Below, piece after piece: positions 1-6,471 of a stretch of 23,509 nucleotides of DNA. Numbering within the stretch: the stretch's first letter is position 1; each line of letters opens with the position of its first letter. The notes below the pieces were generated by a model. The model was not told where the DNA came from and searched no databases. It saw only the letters and a list, made by a program, of their open reading frames with translations. Made by a program: the position numbers and the translations under genes. This DNA is from DATJXG01 sp035500455 (lineage in GTDB: Bacteria; Acidobacteriota; Terriglobia; Terriglobales; Acidobacteriaceae). The stretch is taken from contig DATJXG010000278.1 of NCBI GenBank assembly GCA_035500455.1, forward strand, positions 1 through 23,509. The letters are read 5' to 3'.

Positions 1-92
1 AGGCAGACGTCACAACGATGGCGGCCTTTTCTTGCCTCTCGGACCTGACAGGTCGAACAGATACGCGACATGAAAATTGATCGGAGGCCGAA

Positions 93-419
93 TCACAGTT
101 GATCCAGCAGCCAGAACCGTTCTCGTTCCGTAGAGCCGAACTGGCTTGCGCCTACCCGCTTCCACTTCTTATCGTAGTACTCGAGCAGCAAATTGATGTA
201 GCGACGGCGCAAGTCGTACTGGTTGCCTGTTTCATCGACCACGACCGCATTGCTGAAGGTTGCGGTTCGCGGAGTGCCGGGGGGATGGGAGTGCGCACGA
301 AGTCGCACGACTTCTCCGTCTATGTCATCGTCAAGCATCTGTTCCACGACGACGTAGACCAGGTCACCTGTGGGACTTTCCAGCATTCGCGAGGTTATCG
401 GTTTTGGGTTGTGCGGCAT
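93..419 (-). CDS. Hypothetical protein, 108 aa
   Basis: I do not recognise a family. The 108-residue product is soluble, charged and without a signal peptide or membrane segment. Its middle contains VVVDETGNQYDLRRRYINL, and the C-terminal half is aromatic and basic (EYYDKKWKRVG). The ATG has no clear Shine-Dalgarno, but a TATACT box lies 8 bases upstream (428-433), so a leaderless transcript is possible. It sits just downstream, in its own direction, of the MBL gene remnant at 445-588. It is kept because it is the best supported frame here: the overlapping plus-strand frames are Arg/His/Val-rich without recognisable motifs. It could be a small accessory protein or part of the same gene-fragment patchwork as its neighbours. 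Confidence 0.5.
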   Translation of the reverse strand: MPHNPKPITSRMLESPTGDLVYVVVEQMLDDDIDGEVVRLRAHSHPPGTPRTATFSNAVVVDETGNQYDLRRRYINLLLEYYDKKWKRVGASQFGSTERERFWLLDQL

Positions 420-444
420 TCAGAAAGTATAGCCAATTTGACCC

Positions 445-588
445 TCAAGCCCCTGGGAATCCGACCATCAACCACGACTGATTGGCTACCCAATGCGGGT
501 ATAGAGCCGTCATCTGATCGAACAGCTTCTGGTCGGACGTCGCGATTTTCCGCAGCCGATCCAAGGCTGGTAAGGGGCTCCTCTGTTA
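445..588 (-). pseudogene. Remnant of an MBL-fold hydrolase C-terminus (second copy of 1372-1490)
   Basis: Positions 449-563 align without gaps to 1376-1490 at a constant offset of 927 bases and roughly 85% identity by eye. Read on the minus strand, the segment keeps the same frame as the intact MBL gene and ends with NQSWLMVGFPGA and a TGA stop, against NQSWLMFGFPGA in the intact gene. Many differences are synonymous or conservative, so the copy diverged while coding or came from a related homologue. No start codon precedes it, and the frame runs into a stop at 586-588. It is therefore a 3' gene fragment, not a gene. Together with the intact copy it brackets the toxin-antitoxin pair at 641-1326. 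Confidence 0.85.
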
Positions 589-640
589 CAATGTAGGTAC
601 GTTGCTACGTTTGAAGGGCTGGTAGCAGGGGCTGGTAACT

Positions 641-898
641 ATGAGCATTACAAAACTGTCGAGTCGAGACTTTAATCAGGACACAAGCAGGGCAAAGAGA
701 GCCGCCAAACGAGGTCCCGTTTTCATCACGGATCGAGGTCGTCCGTCCCACGTGCTGCTCACGGTTGAGGAGTATCAAAGGATCACGGGAGGGCAAAAGA
801 GCGTTGTGGACTTATTGGCGATGCCTGCTGCCGCTGAGATTGAATTTGAGCCGCCTCGTCTGCGGGGAAATCTCCACGAGTCGGTGGACCTGACTTAA
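641..898 (+). CDS. Phd/YefM-family antitoxin of a type II toxin-antitoxin pair
   Basis: This 85-residue protein has the Phd/YefM N-terminal DNA-binding pattern: SSRDFNQDTSRAKRAAKRGPVFITDRGRPSHVLLTVEEYQ covers roughly residues 7-46. It contains the usual 'GPVFITDRGRP..VLLT.EEY' strand-helix core. The acidic and hydrophobic C-terminal tail is where such antitoxins wrap the toxin. Its TAA stop overlaps the ATG of the toxin by one base, so the two are translationally coupled. Family knowledge says it neutralises the PIN toxin and represses the shared promoter. A TACAAT -10 candidate lies at 587-592, without a convincing -35. The repeated word GGGCTGGTA occurs twice just before the start (616-640) and could be part of an operator, which is a weak inference. 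Confidence 0.88.
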   Translation: MSITKLSSRDFNQDTSRAKRAAKRGPVFITDRGRPSHVLLTVEEYQRITGGQKSVVDLLAMPAAAEIEFEPPRLRGNLHESVDLT

Positions 899-1326
899 TG
901 TACATCCTTGATACCAACGTGATTTCAGAATTAAGAAAAGCGAAGAAGACGCATCCAAACGTCAAGAAATGGGCCGAAGCCTTGCCCTCGGCGAGTCTTT
1001 ACATCTCTGTCATTTCAGTCCTGGAACTGGAAATCGGAATTCTTCTCGTCGATCAGCGTGACAAAGACCGCCGCGACAAAGAGCAAGGCGCGATTCTTCG
1101 TGCGTGGATGGATCGTCGCGTGTTGCCCACATTCTCCGGCCGTATCCTGTCCATTGACACTGCCGTCGCCCAGAGATGCGCGACGCTTCACGTGCCGAAC
1201 CCTTGCTCCGATCGTGATGCCCTCGTCGCAGCCACAGCACTCGTCCACGGCCTGACCGTTGCTACCAGGAATGTGGCCGATTTTGAGCGAACGGGAGTAG
1301 GGGTGATCAATCCTTGGGAAGCTTGA
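898..1326 (+). CDS. vapC: PIN-domain ribonuclease toxin, VapC/FitB-like
   Basis: The 142-residue length is normal for VapC/FitB toxins. The PIN-domain acidic residues are visible: Asp5 in LDTNVISE, Glu43 in ELEIG, Asp107 in RDALVAATA and Asp128 in RNVADF. These are expected to coordinate Mg2+ or Mn2+ for RNA cleavage. The start ATG overlaps the antitoxin stop (TAATG), the classic layout of these pairs. All catalytic positions are present, so the toxin looks functional. The pair sits between an intact MBL gene and a diverged fragment of the same gene, which suggests it arrived as a mobile accessory unit. The partner antitoxin is Phd/YefM-type rather than VapB-type, which is common for FitB-like toxins. 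Confidence 0.9.
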   Translation: MYILDTNVISELRKAKKTHPNVKKWAEALPSASLYISVISVLELEIGILLVDQRDKDRRDKEQGAILRAWMDRRVLPTFSGRILSIDTAVAQRCATLHVPNPCSDRDALVAATALVHGLTVATRNVADFERTGVGVINPWEA

Positions 1327-1371
1327 GCGGGTTTTTCAGGTCAGTCCGTCGCCGCAATTCGGTGATGTAGG

Positions 1372-2277
1372 TTATGCCCCCGGGAATCCGAACATCAACC
1401 ACGACTGATTAGCCACCCAATCCGGGTACAGCTCCGTCATCTGATCGAACAGCTCCTGGTCGGAGGTCACAGTTTTTTGCAGCCGATCGAAGTCCTCGAG
1501 GTAACGCTTGGTGTCCTGGATCGTCGAGGGAGAGTCGGGCGCGCCAGTCTTCTTGTGCCCGGCGACAACCATTGTCGGATTGAGCGCCGCTAAGCGGTCT
1601 AACGCGGCGATCCAATTCTTTCGGCTCTCGGGGGTGGTGTCGCCGACGTACATGCGGCATTGGTTGTACACTACGTCGCCGGCAACGATCAGGCCGATCG
1701 ATGGAACGTGTAGAGACGTCGAATCGGGACTGTCGGTGCGGCCCTGCTCGATGATGCGTAATTCGTGGCCCTCGAGAGTGAACGTGTCGGGTTCATAGGC
1801 GTCAGGTGGAACCAACTTGGTGGGCACTTGCCCAGGAAAGAGCCGGCGGGCCAAGCGCTCCACTGTGGGGGTGAAAGACATCTGCATGGCATTCAACGTC
1901 TTGGGTGTTGCGATCGCCCGAGCGCCCGGAAAACGGTCGAGCAGAATGCTAAGACCGTAGAAGTGGTCGAAATGGGCGTGCGTTATATAGATGGTCTCCA
2001 GGTTGCGGTTGTGCAGAGCGACCCAATCCGCGAGAGCCTCGGCCTCAGCCACCGTCCCCATTGCGTCCACCAGCACCGCGTCGTACTCGCCGAAGATTAA
2101 AGTCGAGGTGATCGGGTCAAAGCCGAACGCTTCGCCGAAGGGCTTTGGCCGCTCGCCGACCATAGTCTTTCCCGGGGCGGTAAAAACATTCACACTTAGT
2201 GTGTTCGACTCAGGCGTGTTCGAGGCGACAGGCGCGGTCACGCGCGTGGTCTCTTTCAGTCCATTTGGGCCGTCCAT
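1372..2277 (-). CDS. MBL-fold metallo-hydrolase
   Basis: This 301-residue protein carries the metallo-beta-lactamase fold signature HAHFDH at residues 100-105. Further probable metal ligands are His190 (TSLHVPS), Asp201 (AGDVVYN) and His241 (AGHKK). This set predicts a binuclear zinc or iron hydrolase; the substrate cannot be told from sequence. The first ~30 residues are Ser/Thr/Asn-rich and lack a signal peptide, so it is probably cytoplasmic. The ATG is supported by an AAAGGGG ribosome binding site. It is last in a minus-strand run with DoxX, SnoaL-like and SDR genes, which hints at a small detoxification or redox-stress operon. Its last 39 codons are duplicated as a fragment at 445-588. 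Confidence 0.88.
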   Translation of the reverse strand: MDGPNGLKETTRVTAPVASNTPESNTLSVNVFTAPGKTMVGERPKPFGEAFGFDPITSTLIFGEYDAVLVDAMGTVAEAEALADWVALHNRNLETIYITHAHFDHFYGLSILLDRFPGARAIATPKTLNAMQMSFTPTVERLARRLFPGQVPTKLVPPDAYEPDTFTLEGHELRIIEQGRTDSPDSTSLHVPSIGLIVAGDVVYNQCRMYVGDTTPESRKNWIAALDRLAALNPTMVVAGHKKTGAPDSPSTIQDTKRYLEDFDRLQKTVTSDQELFDQMTELYPDWVANQSWLMFGFPGA

Positions 2278-2379
2278 TTGGTACCCCTTTCGATGTCAGA
2301 GCGAGTGACTGTTCAAAGCAAAACTGGCAGAAGCGCGGCAACGCCCGGAGCTCTATCAGGTTCCAGATTCGTGGATCGT

Positions 2380-2853
2380 TCACCTCAGTAACCTTCCGGC
2401 GAGCCAGTAATCGACACTGAACTTTCCCGCGCCAGAGCAGAGCAGCCAGACAAAGAACAGCACGTACAGGACTTCCGGAAGGTAGAGGAAATCGTCGAGC
2501 CAGCTAAGAGGCGAAAGTCCTTTGGGCAAGGTGGAAACCGCACTGGTCAGGGTGGCGACAACCATATCGATCAATAAAGCCACGCAGGCCGGGCCCGAAA
2601 GAAACCCCACGCTCACCAAGGATCCGCCGACGAACTCGACACCCGACACGAAATAAGCCATCTGGTGGGGAAACGGAACTTTGGCCTCAACCAGCGTCTC
2701 GTAAACAGGTTTCGTGCCGCCGACGACAAACAATTTGTTCGCCCCGGAGATGGCGAAGAACAGCCCGATCGAGACCCGTACCAGCAGGATGGCATATTGT
2801 TCCAAATCACTGCTGCCCAGCAGCGCAAACTGGACCAACCGTTTCCAATCCAT
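2380..2853 (-). CDS. DoxX-family membrane protein
   Basis: This protein of about 157 residues has several hydrophobic segments, and its first helix carries the DoxX-like pattern RVSIGLFFAISGANKLF. Later segments (VEFVGGSLVSVGFL and a Trp/Leu-rich helix near the C-terminus) fit a four-helix DoxX membrane protein. I place the start at the ATG at 2853, because GGAGGG lies 7 bases upstream. A GTG five codons earlier is possible, but it would overlap that ribosome binding site. DoxX proteins are membrane components linked to thiol or redox stress and quinone-associated oxidation, but the precise role here is unknown. Its neighbours are a SnoaL-like protein upstream and an MBL hydrolase 102 bases downstream on the same strand. 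Confidence 0.82.
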   Translation of the reverse strand: MDWKRLVQFALLGSSDLEQYAILLVRVSIGLFFAISGANKLFVVGGTKPVYETLVEAKVPFPHQMAYFVSGVEFVGGSLVSVGFLSGPACVALLIDMVVATLTSAVSTLPKGLSPLSWLDDFLYLPEVLYVLFFVWLLCSGAGKFSVDYWLAGRLLR

Positions 2854-2945
2854 CTCTTGTCCCTCCACCGGAGGATGTGCTGTTCTCGATAATTATGCTG
2901 CCAGACGCAAATGCTGTGCCGTTAGCGAATTCTCGCGCCCCGAGA

Positions 2946-3380
2946 TTATGTGTCCATTCGTTCGACCCATCGAGCGCGCGATGCGGGAGCCGGGAAGGGA
3001 TCCGCAAAGTATTGTGTTTCCCGCGCAACCTTGTCGCCCCTGAACTCCATGATGCTCACGGTATAGGAGGGCTTGCCGTCGTATGTCAGGATGAATTCGG
3101 TGACCCAAAGATCACCGCCGCCAACGATTCGCCGGACGGCAAACCGCTTTTTGTTCGGCTGACTGGCGCGTTGGTTCTGTATGTTGCTGCGACCGCGGGT
3201 TCGCTCGCCTGACTGCGGGTAGTCCAGCACCGCGTCCTCGTGGTAGATGAGGTGCTCCGTTTCAAAATCGTTGGCATCGGATGCCGCCCAGTGCTGATCC
3301 AGTGCCGCACGGATCTCTTGATCTCGCACTCCGGAATGCTGCTCGTCCTCTTGTCGATCGTTCTTCTGTTGATCGTTCAT
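2946..3380 (-). CDS. SnoaL-like / NTF2-superfamily protein
   Basis: The 144-residue product has a polar N-terminus rich in Gln, Asn and Asp. It continues with the SnoaL/NTF2 pattern: an opening helix (IRAALDQHWAASDANDFE), then YHEDAVLDYPQSGER, then strands ending in VSIMEFRGDKVARETQYF. These proteins form a cone-shaped alpha+beta barrel and act as small-molecule isomerases, hydrolases or binding proteins. The substrate cannot be assigned. No signal peptide is seen. It lies 67 bases downstream of the SDR gene and 92 bases upstream of the DoxX start, and is probably co-transcribed with them. Confidence 0.8.
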   Translation of the reverse strand: MNDQQKNDRQEDEQHSGVRDQEIRAALDQHWAASDANDFETEHLIYHEDAVLDYPQSGERTRGRSNIQNQRASQPNKKRFAVRRIVGGGDLWVTEFILTYDGKPSYTVSIMEFRGDKVARETQYFADPFPAPASRARWVERMDT

Positions 3381-3447
3381 CCTGAGCCTTCAATCCGATA
3401 AGAAGCTGAATGCTTTAGCGCCGGAACGCGACTGAATCGCTTCGCGG

Positions 3448-4158
3448 CTACCAACGACGAGCCGGGGCGGCGCCATCCACGTGGAGTATCTCTCCGCTCA
3501 CATGACCAGCCTGTGCCAGGTAAAGAACGGCATCGACAATATCCTTTACCGTGGCCTTCTTCATAGCCGGCTGCAACGTCGAGTCGTTCGGATCATCGGG
3601 GTGCATGGGTGTATTCACAACGCCAGGGGCTACGGCGTTAAAGCGAATGCCGTCTTTTGCATACTCGGTTGCGAGATTCTGGATCGCTGAATTCAGCCCA
3701 CCCTTTGTCATCATCGAAATCGAGCCATTTGTGCCGGCGATTGGCCGATCGGCCAGCGCCGCAGTGATGCTCACAACGCACCCCGATTTTTGTTTCAGCA
3801 TCTCTTTCACAGTGCGCTGAGTGATGTAGAAGAATCCGAGCAGATTGACCGAGACAAGGGCGTCGAAGTCCTCGGTAGTGAAGTCAGTGAAAGGCTTGTT
3901 TAGGAAGATGCCGGCGTTATTCACCAAAACATCGATGGTTCCGAAGTTGTTGATCGCTGCTTCGACCGCCTGGGCAGCAGTTTGCTGCTTGCCGATATCG
4001 CCCTCGAGCAGAACCAGGCTGCCTGAGGCAGTCAGCTTTCGATGGGCGTCACGAGAGGTTGCAACGACGTTATAACCTTCCTGCAGAAACCGTTCGACCA
4101 AACCTGCGCCAATTCCCCCCGATGCTCCGGTTATGATTGCTGTTTTCTTGTCCGACAT
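3448..4158 (-). CDS. SDR-family oxidoreductase lacking the canonical Tyr
   Basis: This 236-residue classical-length short-chain dehydrogenase/reductase has the cofactor glycine motif TGASGGIG at residues 10-17 and NNAG at 80-83. The active-site region reads SITAALADRPIAGTNG followed by SMMTKGG. Lys152 of YxxxK is present, but the Tyr position holds Ser148. The C-terminus contains the usual APGVVNTPMHP and VDGAAP elements. A Rossmann-fold NAD(P)-dependent enzyme or binding protein is certain at family level. Standard Tyr-based catalysis is doubtful, and the substrate is unknown. It is the first gene of the minus-strand run down to 1372 and is divergent from the VOC gene across an 81-base gap. 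Confidence 0.88.
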   Translation of the reverse strand: MSDKKTAIITGASGGIGAGLVERFLQEGYNVVATSRDAHRKLTASGSLVLLEGDIGKQQTAAQAVEAAINNFGTIDVLVNNAGIFLNKPFTDFTTEDFDALVSVNLLGFFYITQRTVKEMLKQKSGCVVSITAALADRPIAGTNGSISMMTKGGLNSAIQNLATEYAKDGIRFNAVAPGVVNTPMHPDDPNDSTLQPAMKKATVKDIVDAVLYLAQAGHVSGEILHVDGAAPARRW

Positions 4159-4239
4159 AAATCACGTTTCATCTTAAAGGTTCTAACCCGCAGGCGTTTC
4201 CCGCCGCATCCTAATTTTATCGAAAACAGGAGGCACCGC

Positions 4240-4698
4240 ATGAATCTACCTGACGCGCCGATTGCACACGAAGGCTTCTTCGCAACTCACTTCTTCACCG
4301 TGAGCGACCAGGAGAAATCGAAGGACTTCTATGCCGGAATTCTTGGCGGGAAAGTGATCAAGCCAGACAATCCCTGCTACATCAAGCTGGCTATTACCTG
4401 GATCATTCTGAATTCCGGCGGCGGCCCCACTCCCGACAAGCCGGAGGTCCTTCTTGAAACACCGTCGAATCTGAACAGAGCAAACAGCTTCCTCAATTTA
4501 CGCGTCGCCGATATCTGGGCCTGCTACAAACAATGGGGCGACAAAGGAGCGTTCTTTCTTACCGAGCCATTAGATAATCACGGCTGGGAATGGCGCTGCT
4601 ACATGCGTGATCCCGACGGCTACCTCATCGAGGTCGGCCAATATACTCAAATCGCCCTCGACTGGTTCAACAACCGCAGTCAAGTTGGCCGGCGATAG
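4240..4698 (+). CDS. VOC (glyoxalase/dioxygenase-fold) family protein
   Basis: The start is the ATG at 4240, preceded by a perfect AGGAGG at 4228-4233; the longer upstream frame is not needed. The product has 152 residues and one paired beta-alpha-beta-beta-beta unit of the vicinal oxygen chelate fold. ATHFFTVSD...KSKDFYAGILGGKV opens it, and WRCYMRDPDGYLIEVGQY near residues 122-139 is the typical closing motif with its metal-ligand Glu. Such proteins act as glyoxalases, lyases, dioxygenases or resistance proteins. Which one applies here cannot be read from sequence. It is transcribed divergently from the SDR run, and the two may share a regulatory region. Confidence 0.85.
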   Translation: MNLPDAPIAHEGFFATHFFTVSDQEKSKDFYAGILGGKVIKPDNPCYIKLAITWIILNSGGGPTPDKPEVLLETPSNLNRANSFLNLRVADIWACYKQWGDKGAFFLTEPLDNHGWEWRCYMRDPDGYLIEVGQYTQIALDWFNNRSQVGRR

Positions 4699-4758
4699 AC
4701 TGGGCGGGCGGGCCAGCCCGCATCGAGGGTGTTCCTGGCCCGCCGCCGCAAGACGCAT

Positions 4759-4968
4759 TCACCGGATCTGACCCGGAACCACCGGAGCGCTGAGCCGCCT
4801 GGCCGAGTGCACGAAGCAGCCGGTGGAGATCAACACGTTGTTCGCGTCAAAGTCCTGTATAGTGCCGGAGTGAGGAAAGGTTTGTTCAAACCACCACGAC
4901 CCAAGCACTTGCGAATCCGGGGGGAATCCGAATCGGGGAACCAGACGGAGCATTCCCCAAAGTTCCAT
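4759..4968 (-). CDS. Small ORF after the XRE antitoxin, 69 aa, uncertain
   Basis: This is an open frame of 69 codons whose ATG lies only 3 bases after the stop of the XRE-type antitoxin, so it could be a third gene of that operon. The sequence (for example GSWWFEQTFPHSGTIQDFDA) matches nothing I recognise and has no membrane segment. It may be a non-coding read-through or the remnant of another gene. The rest of the 4699-4971 gap holds only a GC-rich hairpin, 4704-4721, just after the VOC stop. Confidence 0.25.
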   Translation of the reverse strand: MELWGMLRLVPRFGFPPDSQVLGSWWFEQTFPHSGTIQDFDANNVLISTGCFVHSARRLSAPVVPGQIR

Positions 4969-4971
4969 TCT

Positions 4972-5334
4972 TTACCTAGCGTGCCCAGCGCGACGTTTGG
5001 AATTTACGGTTTCTTTGGCGGCAACAATGTCTCCCAACCGGCCGATCGCGATCGGCTCCTGATCCGGAAACTGGGCTACCAGGGTCAGGCTCCCTCCAAC
5101 GGCTTCCACATAATTCCGCAGAGTGGAGAGCAGCAAGTCACTTCGCTTCTCTAGCCGCGAGACTCCATCCTGCCCCATATTGAGCGTGCGGGCTACGGTC
5201 TTTTGGGTTTTGTTGACCGCGTGCCTGAGTTCCCGTAGAGACATTTCGCGCGCGACCAATTCGCGGGTGCGAGCCTTGATCTTCGCCAGCCGCTTTGGGC
5301 TGATCTCTTTTAGTTTTTGCTCTAACGGTTTCAT
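4972..5334 (-). CDS. XRE-family antitoxin, HigA2-like
   Basis: This 120-residue protein has a basic N-terminal helix region and a central XRE helix-turn-helix around residues 35-80 (SLRELRHAVNKTQKTVART...GVSRLEKRSDLLLSTLRNYV). The end, EAVGGSLTLVAQFPD, is typical of antitoxins that follow RelE/HigB-type toxins in toxin-first operons. Its ATG overlaps the toxin stop by four bases (ATGA). Family knowledge says it binds the toxin and represses the operon promoter. Two perfect palindromes placed over that promoter (5725-5758) are the obvious operators. The frame is intact although the toxin gene is broken, which may reflect retained autoregulation or simply recent decay. Confidence 0.87.
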   Translation of the reverse strand: MKPLEQKLKEISPKRLAKIKARTRELVAREMSLRELRHAVNKTQKTVARTLNMGQDGVSRLEKRSDLLLSTLRNYVEAVGGSLTLVAQFPDQEPIAIGRLGDIVAAKETVNSKRRAGHAR

Positions 5335-5716
5335 TGCTGCCTGGGCCCCTTCCTGGATGCTTTTGCCTTTAGAAATGCGAGGCGCCGGTCAAACCTCGCG
5401 TCCGCCACTCTTATGAGCTGGCGGTCAAACATCTTCTCGCTGCCGCACGATTTGTCCCCTGCAACCAGCAAGATGGCTTTTTGCTCGGGATCAAAAGCAA
5501 ATGCTATGCGCCAAACTCCGCCGGCTGCTTTGAAGCGTAGTTCCTTCATGTTGTCGTGCTTTGAGCCAATTGAGCGTATCGGCAGTCGGGCGCTTGAGCT
5601 GTGGTCCGAATGCTTTCAGCAAATTTGCGTGCGCAAGGAGTTCGTCCTGGGACTTCCTGCTCGAACTCGTCAAATTCGGGCTCGAATTTGGCGTGGAAAT
5701 ATACTTGCCACGACAC
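5331..5716 (-). pseudogene. RelE/HigB2-like toxin gene broken by two frameshifts
   Basis: Three frames together reconstruct one RelE/HigB-type toxin. A GTG at 5714-5716 begins MSWQVYFHAKFEPEFDEFE and continues to about 5651. A second frame then continues QDELLAHANLLKAFGPQLK. A third frame from about 5568 continues MKELRFKAAGGVWRIAFAFD and on through AILLVAGDK to the stop. Each break is one extra base in a short homopolymer: CCC where CC is expected near 5651-5654, and TT where T is expected near 5567-5569. Repairing both gives a normal toxin of about 125 residues. It is therefore either an inactivated toxin or two consensus errors in the assembly. The intact antitoxin follows with a four-base overlap. 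Confidence 0.85.
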
Positions 5717-5717
5717 G

Positions 5718-5751
5718 ATTATAGTATGCTGTAAACAGCATATGCTGTCAA
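5718..5751 (-). promoter_or_regulatory. Promoter of the toxin-antitoxin operon, probably leaderless
   Basis: On the minus strand, TTGACA (5746-5751) is followed after 17 bases by CATACT (5723-5728). This would start transcription close to the GTG at 5714-5716 and give a leaderless mRNA. A perfect TATAAT (5718-5723) is also present, but it sits 22 bases from TTGACA and one base from the GTG, so it is less likely to be the working -10 with this start. Both options are covered by the two operator palindromes. Confidence 0.6.
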
Positions 5752-5758
5752 CAGCATA
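5725..5758. promoter_or_regulatory. Tandem palindromic operator of the HigBA2-like operon
   Basis: Two perfect 18-bp inverted repeats of the form TATGCTGTNNACAGCATA lie at 5725-5742 and 5741-5758 and share two bases. They cover the promoter of the toxin-antitoxin operon and lie immediately before the toxin GTG. They are the natural binding sites for the XRE antitoxin dimer. The 16-bp centre-to-centre spacing suggests two dimers bound side by side. Confidence 0.85.
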
Positions 5759-5761
5759 CTA

Positions 5762-6303
5762 CTGAGGGGGTCGCCGGATGGACGCTTCATCATCTATGCG
5801 CAAATCAATCCGGGAACAGGGGCGGACCTGCTGGCAATTCCAGTCGAGCCGGATGCCAAACCCTTTGTGGTGGTGCAGACTCCGGCCACTGAGGACCAGG
5901 GGCAGTTTTCTCCCGACGGACACTGGGTCGCTACACCTCGAACGAGTCCGGCCTGAGCGAGATCTATGTGATCCCGTTCCCGCCCTCCTCCAGCGGCGGC
6001 AAATGGCTGGTCTCCAGAGGAGGGGGCGTGCAGCCGCGCTGGCGGCGTAACGGCAAAGAACTGTTTTACATTTCGCCCGACTCAAAAATGATGGAGGTGG
6101 AGGTCAAGACCCAACCGGTATTCCAGTCGGGCACTCCACAGCCTTTGTTTCAAACGGACTTGGTGGACACCGAAATTCGCACCGGCCCGATGAGTTGGGA
6201 CCTCGCACCCGACGGCAACCGGTTCCTCATCATCAGCGCGGCCTCGAGCGACGCGACATCACTTACTGTGGAGCTGAACTGGCGGGCAGCGCTAATAAAA
6301 TGA
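5762..6303 (+). pseudogene. C-terminal remnant of a PD40/TolB-type beta-propeller protein, frameshifted
   Basis: The first part reads SPDGRFIIYAQINPGTGADL...DQGQFSPDGHWVA in one frame from 5771. The match then continues in another frame from 5932 as YTSNESGLSEIYVIPFP...ISPDSKMMEVEVK...WDLAPDGNRFLII to the stop at 6303. One base is missing at about 5931. The repeated SPDG(R/H) blades are typical of PD40/WD40-like propellers at the C-terminus of TolB-like proteins and Ser/Thr kinases that are abundant in Acidobacteriota. The N-terminal two thirds or more are absent, and the homology begins within a few bases of the toxin-antitoxin operator. This suggests that an insertion or recombination event removed the rest. 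No product is expected. Confidence 0.82.
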
Positions 6304-6358
6304 GCCGCACTCCGGCGATGGGTTCCACCAAGGCCAGAATCGAGAGACCATCGAGCCG

Positions 6359-6393
6359 CCGTCAAACCCCAGGCCAGACATGGGTTTTGACGG
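6359..6393. terminator. Inverted repeat between PD40 remnant and sigma-54 activator
   Basis: CCGTCAAACCC at 6359-6369 pairs with GGGTTTTGACGG at 6382-6393 with one bulged base and a loop of about 12 bases. There is no good T-tract on either strand, so it may be a factor-dependent terminator, an mRNA hairpin or an operator for the gene that starts at 6472. Confidence 0.4.
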
Positions 6394-6471
6394 ATCGGCG
6401 TGAAAATCCAACAGGCTAGCCAAGTTCCATGGTATAGAATTCGGCCACTGTCTGCTGTTCCCGGGAGACTG

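Noticed and set aside
4704..4721. Terminator after the VOC gene
   Set aside because: The GCGGGC/GCCCGC hairpin is short and has no T-tract, so it is mentioned only as an unassigned hairpin.
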